Positions 38,169-53,597 of a stretch of DNA of 64,000 bases are shown one piece after another. The notes under the pieces are model-generated. The model saw only the letters and a list, made by a program, of their open reading frames with translations. It did not search any database and was not told the DNA's origin. Source of the stretch: Tragulus kanchil (taxonomy: Eukaryota; Chordata; Mammalia; Artiodactyla; Tragulidae). Location: positions 134,868,854-134,932,853 of the forward strand of contig JAIOJX010000031.1 in NCBI GenBank assembly GCA_022376925.1. The letters run 5' to 3'. The position numbers were made by a program, and so were the translations under genes. Numbering within the stretch: the first letter of the stretch is position 1; every line of letters starts with the position of its first letter.

Positions 38169-38467
38169 CCAAGAAAGGACTTATATTCTAGAAGGAGTAA
38201 ATATGAGAGCTAGGAACTATGTTGAAATCAGTGACTTACATAATATCATGTCAGGAAAATACATAACATAAAGGAGACAGAAGTCACAATTATGCTTTCA
38301 TGACTGCAGCTATATCACAGTCTATCAAGAAATTCCTTTTCTATGACTGCCCTTTAATTACCCTGTTCACTGGCCCCAAATCAGATATGATACACGGTAT
38401 GTACTTTTAAAATTAACAAAGGTCAGAGACATTGTTGAGAACATATTGGAAACTAAAAACATCCACA

Positions 38468-38770
38468 GGGTCTTCCCTGGTGGTCCAGTGGTTAAGAATC
38501 TGCCACAATACAAAGGGCTACTGTAGTTCCATCCTTGGCCTGGGAAGATCCTACGTGCTGCGGTGCAACTATGCCCATGGACCACAAATCCTGAGCCCAA
38601 ACTACTGAAGCCCAAGCACCCTACTGCCCATGCTCTGCAACAAAGAGAAGCCACCATGATGAGACGCCCAAGTCCTGCAACTAGAGAGTCGTCCCTGCTT
38701 CCCACAAATAGAAAAAGCCCATGTGTAGCAACAAAGACCCAGTGCAACCAAAAAAATGAAATAAATCTTA
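38468..38770 (+). mobile_element. Long CHR-type SINE
   Basis: Head tcttccctggtggtccagtgg, body with gtagcaacaaagacccagtg, A-rich end. Confidence 0.75.
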
Positions 38771-39197
38771 AAAATTATACTGGGTATATTGCAGACTTAA
38801 AGGGATCTCTCATAACATGATGGAAAGTTGTCATGCCAATAATATATCTTATTATAGAAAAGTAATTTTTTGAGTCTTTACTGTAAAGATACTCAAAAAA
38901 TACAATATTCTCACTACACACACAGACACAAATTGTAATTATGTGAATTGATGGATGAGTTAAGTATGCTCTGGTAAGTATTTAGTATAATAACTAAATA
39001 ACTAACTAAAGGACATACATTATCACTCTGTATACTTAATTTATACCACATTATGTGGATTATATGTCAGTAAATCTGGGAAGAAAGAAAATACAAAGGA
39101 GTGCACAGGGGCTTCCCTGGTGGTCCAGTGGGTAAAGAGTTCGCCTTGTAGTGCAAGGGGCGCCAGTTTGATCCCTGGCCTGAGAAGATCCCACATG

Positions 39198-41840
<2,643 letters not shown>

Positions 41841-41983
41841 CTACACAGGAGTGTCAGATATTCTGTTCTACACATTGAGTGGGATTCAATATGCAGATGA
41901 GTTAGTGAGTGATGTCTTCAGAGACAACAAAGTCCAGAGTAGCTTTACAAAAAGATTGGAATCTTAAAACTGAGATGAGGAGG

Positions 41984-42070
41984 GATTCCTTGGTGGATCA
42001 GTGGTTAAGATTCTGCCCAAAGGGCACAGGTGCGATCCTGGGTTGGAGAACTAAGATCCCACATACTTTT
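41984..42070 (+). mobile_element. CHR-type SINE, short
   Basis: Head gggattccttggtggatcag. The full 3' end is seen only in the second copy at 43089-43210, because the first copy ends at a join. Confidence 0.6.
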
Positions 42071-42462
42071 TGAGGTAACAAAAAAAAGACACTCAGCTCA
42101 CTCCCCTGCTCAGCCAAAAGTAAATAAATTAGAGAAAACACTCAGCTCCTTGCTCAGCTGAGGAGTGAGGACATTACGGAGTGGGGTGAGGGGTTGGTCT
42201 GGGAAAACTCTTTACAAATTCATCCACTGCCTCCTCCTGAATGAAGAGGGAGTGAATAGGCAGGTCTCCAGCCCTCTTCCTAGAACCACTGAATCAAAAG
42301 CACAGGGGTAGAAAACAGGGGATTCAATACTTTAAAAGTACTTAAGCTCTGGAACAACCCCTAGTGGATCATGAAATGGGAAGACTTCTAAAGAAAAGGT
42401 CAGTTTTCGACTCCTGATGCCAATCATGAAGCTCTGTCTGAATCAACAGGGCTTTGAGCTCA

Positions 42463-42945
<483 letters not shown>

Positions 42946-43777
42946 CTACACAGGAGTGTCAGATATTCTGTTCTACACATTGAGTGGGATTCAATATGCA
43001 GATGAGTTAGTGAGTGATGTCTTCAGAGACAACAAAGTCCAGAGTAGCTTTACAAAAAGATTGGAATCTTAAAACTGAGATGAGGAGGGATTCCTTGGTG
43101 GATCAGTGGTTAAGATTCTGCCCAAAGGGCACAGGTGCGATCCTGGGTTGGAGAACTAAGATCCCACATACTTTGAGGTACAGCCAAAATAAAATTAAAT
43201 TTAAAAAATTGAGATGATAACAAAAGGACTGATGAAAATTGTCTAAATACTTCCTATGTGCTAAGCATTACTCTTAATACTTTACATGTATTAACATCTA
43301 CGGAGGGTTTCCTGAAAAAGTCTGAAATGAGTACAAGGTAAACACGTGCATATGCATAAACATACACATCAACATGTTTCCAGTTGTCCTATAATTATTA
43401 ATATGACAGTATAAAAACACGAAGGTATAATCTCAATTGCTAAAAAAACCCAAAACTTTCCATAAAATGATGTCTTTTATAAAAGCCATGAAGTTCGACA
43501 TCTGTGCACACACATACACACACATGTAAACACCCAGTTTACTAAAATGAGAGTAGCTGTCTGAACATATTTTGGATATTTTTATTTTTGTTGGATATTT
43601 TTAAATTATCATTTTTACTCAGTGTAGTTCAGCATCTCTGGGACAAGGAAAATGTTCTAATCTTCCATAATTTAGTGTGTCAACATTACAGTAGGTTAGC
43701 AAAAAACAGTACGAGCATAAACAAATACATAATACTTTCATCTCTGTAAAATACATATACTCAAGAATACAAAGATA

Positions 43778-44054
43778 GGGCTTCCCTGGTGGTCCAGTGG
43801 GTAAGGACAAGGGATGCTGGTTCGATCCCCGGCCTGGGAAGATCCCATGTGCCGCAGAGCGGCTGGACCGCTGTGTCCAACTACCAAGTTGGAGCTCTGC
43901 AGTGCATGTGCCCAGAGCCGGTGCTCTGCAGCGAGAGAGGCCACTGAGATGGGAGGCCCACACAGGCCAAAGAACAAAGATGGATGAAAATGGAGAAAAA
44001 AAAAAAAGATAGATGAAAATGGATAAATGAAAGACCAATAGAAGTGGCCAAAAA
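43778..44054 (+). mobile_element. SINE, same tail family
   Basis: Flanked by a perfect aagaatacaaagata duplication (43763-43777 and 44055-44069). An internal A run repeats part of the gatggatgaaaatgg tail. Confidence 0.85.
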
Positions 44055-44236
44055 AAGAATACAAAGATAATTTTATCCATGTACATTCAGATAAGTAACT
44101 ATTAACAAAAGCCAGAGTTTGTTTATTCCACTAATAAAATAGTGATTCAAATTGGAAACGGTATCAGTGATATACATTAACATATTTTAAAAATTATCAA
44201 AAGTAGAGTCGAAAGTTCTTGAATTAAAAATTGAAT

Positions 44237-44436
44237 GGGCTTCCCTGGTGGTCCAGTGAGTAAAGACACCGCCTTGCAATGCAAGGGGCGCCAGTTTGAT
44301 CCCTGGCCTGGGAAGATCCCACGTAGAGCCAGTGCTCTGCAACGAGAGAAGCCACTGCAATGGGAGGCCCACACAGGCCAAAGAACAAAGATGAAAATAA
44401 ATGAAAGACCAATAGAAGTGGCCCAAAAAAAAAAGA
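44237..44436 (+). mobile_element. SINE, same tail family, internal deletion
   Basis: Head and tail present; about 80 bases of the body are missing after gatcccacgt. Confidence 0.75.
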
Positions 44437-44560
44437 AAACAAACAAACAAAAACCTTCTATTGCGCAAAAACATAATGTAAGCACCAGAGAAGACTGGAA
44501 AGTCTGAAGCAGGGTATTTAGAAGGGCTGAGAAAACAATCACCTGAGAATATGATGTCAC

Positions 44561-44653
44561 CTGAGAAAGAGCCATTCCTGAGCCCTTTTTGTTCCTCTTC
44601 CACCTCCTCTGCATTTCTTTCTCAGATGTGAGTCTAGAGGTCAGTCTTGAAAG
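44561..44653 (-). CDS. Gene B: first coding exon (M-A-L-S-Q) with 5' UTR
   Basis: An acceptor (cctgttttcag) precedes 44653. The exon carries 78 bases of 5' UTR and then ATG at 44575-44573, encoding only M-A-L-S-Q before a donor reading gtgaca at 44560. This five-residue start is a classic first coding exon of KRAB zinc-finger genes. It ends in phase 0 and joins in frame to the KRAB exon, which begins with codon GGA at 41576. It was found by reading the strand rather than from a long ORF. It lies just before the copy-1 boundary at 44665 and is present once. Confidence 0.85.
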
Positions 44654-46850
44654 CTGAAAACAGGCTGATAAATGCTTAGAATCAACATCCCCCTTGTGCC
44701 CCAACCACACACAGGGAAGACCTCACCCTGTGGAACAGACTGTCTCCTGCTGCCCATTGTCATAGGAGGCGCCTCTAGACACTGCCAGGACTAAGGCACC
44801 CATCTTTCTGCATACAGGGCTCCTACGGGCTCAGCTGAGGACTTGTTCGAACAACATCCCGGGAACACATATCCCTCTGCCAAGCCCACTGCCTTCATTC
44901 CATCTGGTGCCATCGTGCTCCTCAGTTAAACCCACACCTGCATTTCTCGACCTCAGCATCTGTATGTCCCAGGAAACCTGAGCTAAGATGCTGTGGTACC
45001 CACAGCATTCACAGAGCCCGCACCATCCAGAAACTCTGGCTCCGGCCAGAACGGCACCATCCTTTGCCAACAGTTCCGCACACCCTGTGATCCCACAGCT
45101 ATGCTTGGGACACACACACACACTCTTCACTGGGCTCATCCAGAGGCCCCCACGTACTCACAACCCTCCCGAACACCCCGACAGGTTCCCCTCCGTTTTC
45201 TCCATTTTTCCTCCTCACCTCCATGCATGCCCAGGCAAACAGGGCTGAAAGGCACAGAGACCTCTGGGCACCAGCATCGCCAACCCGCAAGCCGCAAATC
45301 CATGCACACTGGTTGTCCAGGACGGAGACCAAGAGGCTGGCCCTCCTGGGAGAGCACCGAAAGGGTCAGCTTAGGCCCTGAGAGGATGCCTTCATCACGA
45401 ATACAGAGGGGCTCCGTTGGAAGGCATTAGATCAGACCACCCATTCTGTATCATTGGCAGAGAAGAGGGATTGAGAACATCGGGTAGTACCTCCTGTTTT
45501 CACAGATCGCGTAAAAGGGGAGAAAAAGGAGTACCAGACGGGTGAAACTAGGTTTCAAGTGCTGAAGATCCTTGACATTCTTACCAGCACTCGCTGAGAC
45601 AGGCCCTCACCCGCCCTCTGCGCTGCTATCTGTTCGCACTCATTCTGATTTTATCCTTGGTTTTTCTTATTCTCTGTGACCGCCTTCCTGTGCTCCTCCT
45701 AACACCCCTTGCCCACGTATTTACAGGGCTGTCGATTGATAAGATGCCCGCCGGGCGGAAGACAGCGGGTTCTGATAAATGCTTAGAATCAACATCCCCC
45801 TTGTGCCCCAACCACACACAGGGAAGACCTCACCCTGTGGAACAGACTGTCTCCTGCTGCCCATTGTCATAGGAGGCGCCTCTAGACACTGCCAGGACTA
45901 AGGCACCCATCTTTCTGCATACAGGGCTCCTACGGGCTCAGCTGAGGACTTGTTCGAACAACATCCCGGGAACACATATCCCTCTGCCAAGCCCACTGCC
46001 TTCATTCCATCTGGTGCCATCGTGCTCCTCAGTTAAACCCACACCTGCATTTCTCGACCTCAGCATCTGTATGTCCCAGGAAACCTGAGCTAAGATGCTG
46101 TGGTACCCACAGCATTCACAGAGCCCGCACCATCCAGAAACTCTGGCTCCGGCCAGAACGGCACCATCCTTTGCCAACAGTTCCGCACACCCTGTGATCC
46201 CACAGCTATGCTTGGGACACACACACACACTCTTCACTGGGCTCATCCAGAGGCCCCCACGTACTCACAACCCTCCCGAACACCCCGACAGGTTCCCCTC
46301 CGTTTTCTCCATTTTTCCTCCTCACCTCCATGCATGCCCAGGCAAACAGGGCTGAAAGGCACAGAGACCTCTGGGCACCAGCATCGCCAACCCGCAAGCC
46401 GCAAATCCATGCACACTGGTTGTCCAGGACGGAGACCAAGAGGCTGGCCCTCCTGGGAGAGCACCGAAAGGGTCAGCTTAGGCCCTGAGAGGATGCCTTC
46501 ATCACGAATACAGAGGGGCTCCGTTGGAAGGCATTAGATCAGACCACCCATTCTGTATCATTGGCAGAGAAGAGGGATTGAGAACATCGGGTAGTACCTC
46601 CTGTTTTCACAGATCGCGTAAAAGGGAGAAAAGGAGTACCAGAGGGGTGAAACTAGGTTTCAAGTGCTGAAGATCCTTGACATTCTTACCAGCACTCGCT
46701 GAGACAGGCCCTCACCCGCCCTCTGCGCTGCTATCTGTTCGCACTCATTCTGATTTTATCCTTGGTTTTTCTTATTCTCTGTGACCGCCTTCCTGTGCTC
46801 CTCCTAACACCCCTTGCCCACGTATTTACAGGGCTGTCGATTGATAAGAT
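44654..46850 (-). other. Gene B 5' intron or leader region
   Basis: Moderately GC-rich, no exon recognised. Made almost wholly of overlap copies 44665-45767 and 45772-46872. Confidence 0.5.
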
Positions 46851-46872
46851 GCCCGCCGGGCGGAAGACAGCG
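44665..46872. repeat. Assembly overlap 16
   Basis: Copy 1 44665-45767, copy 2 45772-46872. Offset 1107. Confidence 0.95.
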
Positions 46873-47580
46873 TTTTCCGGCGGGGTAGAATCTGGAACCG
46901 AAGAAAACTGGGTGTCTCACGGCTGGCCCAGGTCACTTCCGCCACTCACGGTAAGGAGAAGGGCTGGCAAGGGGAGGCCTGTGGGAAGAAGGTCCGACCG
47001 GGGAGACGCGAGGACACAGAAGTGGGAGGGGACGGGCCAGGCTCTCTAGGATTCAGGCCGGGGAGAGGATCCGGCCTCCAGGGGCCGAGGGCGAGCGAGC
47101 TAGGAGGAAGAAGGAGGGCGAATCCACGTCCAGGAAGAGGGCTTTACGGAGCTGGGGGTGCGGGGTGCTACGGTCAGTGAAGGGTTTTAAGCAGGAAAAA
47201 GTAGAGAAGAAAAGGAAACCGGCGAAGTAGGGGGAGCCAAAGGACCGAACTAGCCTCAGAGCGAGAGGGACACGCCCCTGGCCCGTGAGGACGACGTGGG
47301 GACATACCGGGGGCGGAGGGGTAGGTGCGGTGATTTCCAGGTCTGTAGTGACTGCCCCACCCTGAGGAAGGGCTGGGGGCGCGGCTTTGAGGCGCAAGTT
47401 TACACGAGAAAGCCGAAGCAGACGCTCTGCAGTGTGGACTTCGCTCCGTGTCCTCCGCTTCCGGGTCCATTGAGAGCTGCGCACGCGCGGGGCCTGGGCG
47501 GAGCAAGCGGCCGGCGAGAAGGCGGGGAAGGGGGCGGGGCCCGCGTGTCCCTCCGCGTCGCTGAGAAGGTGTGGCTTTCT
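46850..47580 (-). promoter_or_regulatory. CpG-rich block 3, candidate promoter of gene B
   Basis: CpG-dense, with GC boxes (ggggcggggcccgcgtgtcc near 47531). It lies about 2.2 kb upstream of the M-A-L-S-Q exon on the minus strand. One assembly overlap intervenes, so the true distance is nearer 1.1-1.2 kb. A non-coding first exon should lie here but is not resolved. A gtaagg donor-like site at 46950 on the plus strand leaves room for divergent transcription. Confidence 0.6.
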
Positions 47581-47689
47581 GGGTTAGAAAAGTTTTTTAA
47601 TAAGAGTCTTGCGTCCTTCGATGCATCGTTACTCCCTGCTTAGATTAAATTACTGTCTCTAACTGTAAAGCTTACTTTTTTTTTTTTTT

Positions 47690-48093
47690 CTTTAAGAGGA
47701 AAGTAAAATTTATTAGAGTGCGGGAAGGGAGAGTCGCTATCAGTACAGCGCGCCGGCTTAGGAGAATCCGCGTTGTTAACGTACAAGACGCTGCTAGAAC
47801 AGCGGGTCGGCTCAAAGCAGAATCGAGGCTAAGCAGGAGTCTTTGATCCATTTTATACCTGGGGTCTAAGGTGTGGCATAGGGGTCTTAAGGTTCATTGC
47901 TGATTGGACGGTGTACTGGGTGGGGTAGAGTGATGACTACAGTAAGAGGGAAAGACAGTAGGTTCCAAGGAGTGGCAAACCTGGTCTTAAGGACTGGGTG
48001 GTGTACTATAGGCTGGGGGAGGGGAGGACAATAAGGATCTTGCATTCCCAGACCCTCCTAGTTTGACTTGTTCTTTCATCCTTGGGCACCACA
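47690..48093 (-). mobile_element. ERV 3' LTR, U3-R only
   Basis: A purine-rich tract (minus strand of 48094-48114) precedes a TG start at 48093-48092. The element ends 19 bases after AATAAA (complement around 47708-47714) in an A tail, which reads as T at 47676-47689. No U5 follows. This is what a polyadenylated retroviral transcript would leave behind, rather than a provirus. Confidence 0.7.
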
Positions 48094-48329
48094 TTCCTCC
48101 CTCTCTCTATTTTTAGGGCCAATTCTTTGGCGCCTTTGGATGCCATGCTCATGTTTGTCTATCTACCTATTTCCCTTTTCAGGCATTAGAGTGCCCATTC
48201 TCAAGGGAGAAGGGGCGATGACCGCTTTGGCTTCTTCAGGCTGTACAGGGGCATTGTGGGGCTCTGGGCTCCCAGTGCCTGCTCTCTGTCAGGGTACATT
48301 TAGGGAGGAAGGTGTGGCTCCACAGAATG

Positions 48330-48542
48330 ATATGGCAGCTTGTTCTAACGTAATCCGAGTATCAACCAGTAGCAGCTGGTTGATAAGACCACCTGGAATT
48401 GAATCTTTTTGTACCTGTCAGGAGATGAACTTGAACAGTGCGTTAATAATGCAAGGGCCAAATAGTAATATCAGGAGGAGAGTGATGGCAGATCCGAGAA
48501 GAGATAGAGACCACGTTATATTATGTTGGGCCTCTTTGACAG
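48330..48542 (-). pseudogene. ERV env remnant: membrane anchor and cytoplasmic tail
   Basis: The minus strand encodes a hydrophobic anchor (ITLLLILLFGPCI) followed by a tail, with one stop inside, as in gammaretrovirus transmembrane proteins. It is cut off from the upstream part of env by the LTR at 48548-49010. Confidence 0.7.
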
Positions 48543-48547
48543 TTTAC

Positions 48548-49010
48548 TGTTAGGTTTATGGGCTATCAAAGGGTTAATACGGCAGTTGCAAACTCCCCGA
48601 TCCTAAAGGGTCAGCATCATAGGGTCGGTTGCTGATCTGCTGGCGCCTGGGAGTCTCTCAAGGCCGGCGATAAGGAGTTCACTCTGGCCATAAAGATTCT
48701 CCACTACATCTGGAAAGTGACAAAAACTGCACACCCCCATGCCCACAGACAACTCAAGGACAGCAGACTCATCACTAATTTCCCGCCTAGCTTAAACAAA
48801 GACTTCGTTTCTGCACCTGCTCTGAAGAATCCCCCTCCCCTTTTTTCTTCTCCCCTTTCCTCCCTAATAAAACCTCCTCGTCCCATCTCTGGGGTGCGAT
48901 TTCCCCGGTCCAGCCCATCTCTCGGACCTGTGGATCTCGCCCGGGAACTCTTCCCAAATGGGCTCTTTCCCTAACAGCTTGCTGTCCATCGCGTCTTTGC
49001 GATTCTTACA
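48548..49010 (+). mobile_element. Solo LTR nested in env, 463 bp
   Basis: Starts TGTTAG and ends CTTACA. It is flanked by a perfect 5-bp duplication, tttac, at 48543-48547 and 49011-49015. An AATAAA lies near 48866 on the plus strand, so it is oriented opposite to its host ERV. No internal retroviral sequence is attached. Its family is not recognised. Confidence 0.75.
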
Positions 49011-49039
49011 TTTACCAGATGGTGTTTGTATCAGGGCCC

Positions 49040-50990
49040 CCTTTTCCCCAAAAAAATGCAACCATTTAGCCTATTGATGTAGTTTTTCCATGGCTTTTCC
49101 CACTAGTCTACTGCTGTTAGTATATGTTCAACAAGTTTTACTGATCACTCCTATAGAGCTGTTTTGTATAATCCCCAGTGTGCATTGTCCCTTATACTAT
49201 GCACTATCAAGACATTTGAGTGTCATGGCCTTACCCCCGTAGTGTGTTGGGGGTTGTATGTGTCCATCATATGGCAATGAGTTAGTAGGTAGACCACAGA
49301 GGAAGACATATCCAGTTGTAGTACAAACCTGTCTCATCTGGGAGGAATTAAACCAGTGTATTACCTGGTTTCCCTGAGCTGGCTGGAGTACCATTACAAT
49401 GGTAAGAGAGGTGACCAAAATAAAGAGGGGTGAGGATTCGGATCTTTGCCACACACCTTAGGGACACAATAGACTAGGTTCCAGGCAACCTTGAGAGTTC
49501 CCCCCCAGTAGGTTGACTGTAGGGGGTGGAGGACAACAGTGTAGAGGTCACAGATTATTGTAATATCAGGAGGAGAGTGATGGCAGATCCGAGAAGAGAT
49601 AGAGACCACGTTATATTATGTTGGGCCTCTTTGACAGTTTACTGTTAGGTTTATGGGCTATCAAAGGGTTAATACGGCAGTTGCAAACTCCCCGATCCTA
49701 AAGGGTCAGCATCATAGGGTCGGTTGCTGATCTGCTGGCGCCTGGGAGTCTCTCAAGGCCGGCGATAAGGAGTTCACTCTGGCCATAAAGATTCTCCACT
49801 ACATCTGGAAAGTGACAAAAACTGCACACCCCCATGCCCACAGACAACTCAAGGACAGCAGACTCATCACTAATTTCCCGCCTAGCTTAAACAAAGACTT
49901 CGTTTCTGCACCTGCTCTGAAGAATCCCCCTCCCCTTTTTTCTTCTCCCCTTTCCTCCCTAATAAAACCTCCTCGTCCCATCTCTGGGGTGCGATTTCCC
50001 CGGTCCAGCCCATCTCTCGGACCTGTGGATCTCGCCCGGGAACTCTTCCCAAATGGGCTCTTTCCCTAACAGCTTGCTGTCCATCGCGTCTTTGCGATTC
50101 TTACATTTACCAGATGGTGTTTGTATCAGGGGCCCCTTTCCCAAAGAAATGCAACCATTTAGCCTATTGATGTAGTTTTTCCATGGCTTTTCCCACTAGT
50201 CTACTGCTGTTAGTATATGTTCAACAAGTTTTACTGATCACTCCTATAGAGCTGTTTTGTATAATCCCCAGTGTGCATTGTCCCTTATACTATGCACTAT
50301 CAAGACATTTGAGTGTCATGGCCTTACCCACGTAGTGTGATGGGGGTTGTATGTGTCCATCATATGGCAATGAGTTAGTAGGTAGACCACAGAGGAAGAC
50401 ATATCCAGTTGTAGTACAAACCTGTCTCATCTGGGAGGAATTAAACCAGTGTATTACCTGGTTTCCCTGAGCTGGCTGGAGTACCATTACAATGGTAAGA
50501 GAGGTGACCAAAATAAAGAGGGGTGAGGATTCGGATCTTTGCCACACACCTTAGGGACACAATAGACTAGGTTCCAGGCAACCTTGAGAGTTCCCCCCCA
50601 GTAGGTTGACTGTAGGGGGTGGAGGACAACAGTGTAGAGGTCACAGATTATTGGGCATCAAGTGTAAGGTTACCTTAGCCACAATCATTCTTGCATCTTG
50701 GATGGTCACAGGTCAAAGCTGAAATCTGAGAGGCATCAAATCCATGGATGTGAGTAAGAGAATTATTTCATGGGCCTCCGCTGGGCTCTGGATTGTAACA
50801 GTGACAACAGTTGCCCCCTTGGGTGCAGTTTAGCGGGCCTTCCCTTTTATTTCCTGTCAGGTTAAGGTGGGGAGTTAGTTGTAAGCAAGGAAAGGTCTTT
50901 GGCTGAGAAAAATGGATCCAGATGGGAGTATCTGGAGGTGGGCCAGATGAAAAACTTAAGATTGTAATCATGGAACTTTTGTGAAAGAGG
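49040..50990 (-). pseudogene. ERV env remnant, surface and start of transmembrane region
   Basis: Fragments in several frames: a Cys-rich stretch with an N-glycosylation site (50768-50971) and a segment with TTGYVFLCGLP, like the conserved gammaretroviral surface-unit motif (50290-50547, repeated at 49197-49454). Near 49060-49100 a short helix-like remnant precedes the solo LTR. Stops and shifts are frequent, and the coordinates include the second copy of the solo LTR and overlap 49560-50654. Confidence 0.6.
49643..50105 (+). repeat. False second copy of the solo LTR
   Basis: Same LTR with the same flanking tttac (49638-49642 and 50106-50110), offset by 1095 bases within overlap 49560-50654. 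Not an independent insertion. Confidence 0.85.
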
Positions 50991-50999
50991 GTGGTAAGA

Positions 51000-51313
51000 G
51001 AGGAACCATAGGCCTCCTTCTGAGCACCTATGACCTACCCAGCAAGCAGTTCCTCAGGACCTTCTCCTTCCAAATGACCCCATGAGCATGGGCTATGTGG
51101 AAGACATATGCTGAGTCTGTGTAAATACTGACTCATAGTCCCTCTCCTAACTTGAGTGCCCTAGTTAGAGCTATGAGTTCTGCCTTGTGGGCTGAAGTAT
51201 TTGCCCCATGAAGTGGGCCTGAGTCTGTTACTTTTGTTTGGCTAACTGTGGTATACTCCAAAACCCTTCAGCCCTCCTGGATGGAACTGATACCATCTGT
51301 CAACCATTCTGTA
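51000..51313 (-). pseudogene. ERV pol remnant: RNase H
   Basis: Read on the minus strand with frame changes, this segment shows RNase H-like stretches (LTDGIS, AHKAELIALTRAL, then FHIAHAHG in a shifted frame). At least one frameshift lies near 51110. Integrase should follow but is absent; env-like sequence starts by about 50990. Confidence 0.6.
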
Positions 51314-51718
51314 TCAGGGTTGGGTAAGGGGGGTATCTTGTAGGTCTGGCCTAGCATTATAGGTCTGGTCAATCACTTCTGGGCAAGAATGTAGAAGAGG
51401 GGGTAAATTAAGATTTGGGTCAAGGAAAAGGATGGCAGGATTTAAGGTCATACAAGGTTTGATTGATATCTCTGACTGCTCTAAAAATAGAGCTTGATAG
51501 TTCCGAATTCTGTAATCTGAAATCCAGTGGAATGTCTTGGAATTGAGGACGTGTAAAACCTGGTGAGTTTTGCAAACTGCAAGTGGTTGTCCCATCATGA
51601 GTTTGGAAGTTTCTTCTATTAAGAGTGCGATGGCAGCTAATGCCCTGAGACAGGGAGGCCACCCCTGAGAAGTTATGAATAGTAAGTAGGGCCAGAGAAG
51701 GAAGTTAGGGCAGAACAA
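51314..51718 (-). pseudogene. ERV pol remnant: RT connection domain
   Basis: The motifs GWPPCLRALAA, ALLIEETSKL and KPCMTLNPA follow the gammaretrovirus RT connection region before RNase H. It is open for 134 codons. The overlapping assembly copy is 52471-52845, with a two-base difference near 52517 and a scrambled end. Confidence 0.75.
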
Positions 51719-53597
51719 GTAGCCCCTGTGTCAGTCAGAAAAGTTATAATGACTCCCACTGCATTCAGGGTCACATGGGGTTCCTCTGGTTTTATAGGTA
51801 ATATGGGAGCCTGTACATTAAGCCCCGGGCACCTTCCATCATCTGCATCTGGAGAGTCAAGACCCAAAATGTGGTCTGGCTCCTGCTTCTGACAGTGTAC
51901 TACCGCTGACAGTTCGATTTTGGCTCTGATTGCCAAATTTTGAAGTACCCCTGATATTGGGTGGCAGTGGTGGTGGCCTACCCACTTGAGGGCAAGAGGG
52001 ACAGCTCCTCCGGTGGCCTGTCTGGTGACAGATAGGGCAAGGGGTATCAGGTGACAGAGTAAGTCAATTCCTGATGGTGTGCCCTGGCTCACCACACTGG
52101 AAGCAGATCAACGGAGGTCTAGCACTCAGTGATCCCTGCCATGGAAGGGACCGACTAATGGCAAGAGCCATATATTGAGCCTGTCGTTTTAATTTTCCTT
52201 CCTCCTCTTGTTCCCACCTCTTCCTAGAAGTCTCCTCCCTGTTGTTAAACACTTTAAAGGCCGTATCAAGCAATTCAGAGGATGGGGATTGTGGGCCATT
52301 TTCTAGTTTTGTAACTTTTGTCTAATGTCCGGGGATGCTTGGCGAATGAAGTAGACTGCAAGAATGATCTGTCCTTCGGGGGTCTCTGGGTCCAGATTGG
52401 TGTATTTTCTCATAGCTTCCACTAATCAGGCCAGAAAGAGGGCCGGGTTTTAGTAGGCTCCGTGTAATTATCAAAAGGGGTAGGGTTGGGGGCCCTGGTC
52501 AATCACTTCTGGGCAAGTGTAGAAGAGGGGTAAATTAAGATTTGGGTCAAGGAAAAGGATGGCAGGATTTAAGGTCATACAAGGTTTGATTGATATCTCT
52601 GACTGCTCTAAAAATAGAGCTTGATAGTTCCGAATTCTGTAATCTGAAATCCAGTGGAATGTCTTGGAATTGAGGACGTGTAAAACCTGGTGAGTTTTGC
52701 AAACTGCAAGTGGTTGTCCCATCATGAGTTTGGAAGTTTCTTCTATTAAGAGTGCGATGGCAGCTAATGCCCTGAGACAGGGAGGCCACCCCTGAGAAGT
52801 TATGAATAGTAAGTAGGGCCAGAGAAGGAAGTTAGGGCAGAACAAGTAGCCCCTGTGTCAGTCAGAAAAGTTATAATGACTCCCACTGCATTCAGGGTCA
52901 CATGGGGTTCCTCTGGTTTTATAGGTAATATGGGAGCCTGTACATTAAGCCCCGGGCACCTTCCATCATCTGCATCTGGAGAGTCAAGACCCAAAATGTG
53001 GTCTGGCTCCTGCTTCTGACAGTGTACTACCGCTGACAGTTCGATTTTGGCTCTGATTGCCAAATTTTGAAGTACCCCTGATATTGGGTGGCAGTGGTGG
53101 TGGCCTACCCACTTGAGGGCAAGAGGGACAGCTCCTCCGGTGGCCTGTCTGGTGACAGATAGGGCAAGGGGTATCAGGTGACAGAGTAAGTCAATTCCTG
53201 ATGGTGTGCCCTGGCTCACCACACTGGAAGCAGATCAACGGAGGTCTAGCACTCAGTGATCCCTGCCATGGAAGGGACCGACTAATGGCAAGAGCCATAT
53301 ATTGAGCCTGTCGTTTTAATTTTCCTTCCTCCTCTTGTTCCCACCTCTTCCTAGAAGTCTCCTCCCTGTTGTTAAACACTTTAAAGGCCGTATCAAGCAA
53401 TTCAGAGGATGGGGATTGTGGGCCATTTTCTAGTTTTTGTAACTTTTGTCTAATGTCCGGGGATGCTTGGCTAATGAAGTAGACTGCAAGAATGATCTGT
53501 CCTTCGGGGGTCTCTGGGTCCAGATTGGTGTATTTTCTCATAGCTTCCACTAATCAGGCCAGAAAGAGGGCCGGGTTTTCAGTAGGCTCCTGTGTAA
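51365..53597. repeat. Assembly overlap 18
   Basis: Copy 1 51365-52467, copy 2 52495-53597. Offset 1130 then about 1127. Duplicates ERV gag-pol sequence. Confidence 0.95.
52800..53222 (-). pseudogene. ERV gag-pol junction and protease fragment
   Basis: Downstream of the knuckle the frame contains a retroviral aspartic protease active-site stretch (FLTDTGATCS). It then breaks off within about 10 residues and is followed at once by RT-connection sequence in another frame. The rest of protease and most of reverse transcriptase are deleted. The same block is present at 51673-52095. Confidence 0.75.

Larger units (their letters stand above)
48465..50654. repeat. Assembly overlap 17
   Basis: Copy 1 48465-49559, copy 2 49560-50654. 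Offset 1095. Contains the solo LTR. Confidence 0.95.

Noticed and set aside
44831..46537. ORFs of 77-145 codons on both strands
   Set aside because: No domain, present in both overlap copies, and lie in the gene B leader region.
47053..47643. ORFs of 110-143 codons in CpG block 3
   Set aside because: GC-driven open frames over a promoter; no homology recognised.
48704..48974. ORFs within the solo LTR
   Set aside because: LTR sequence with no coding role expected.
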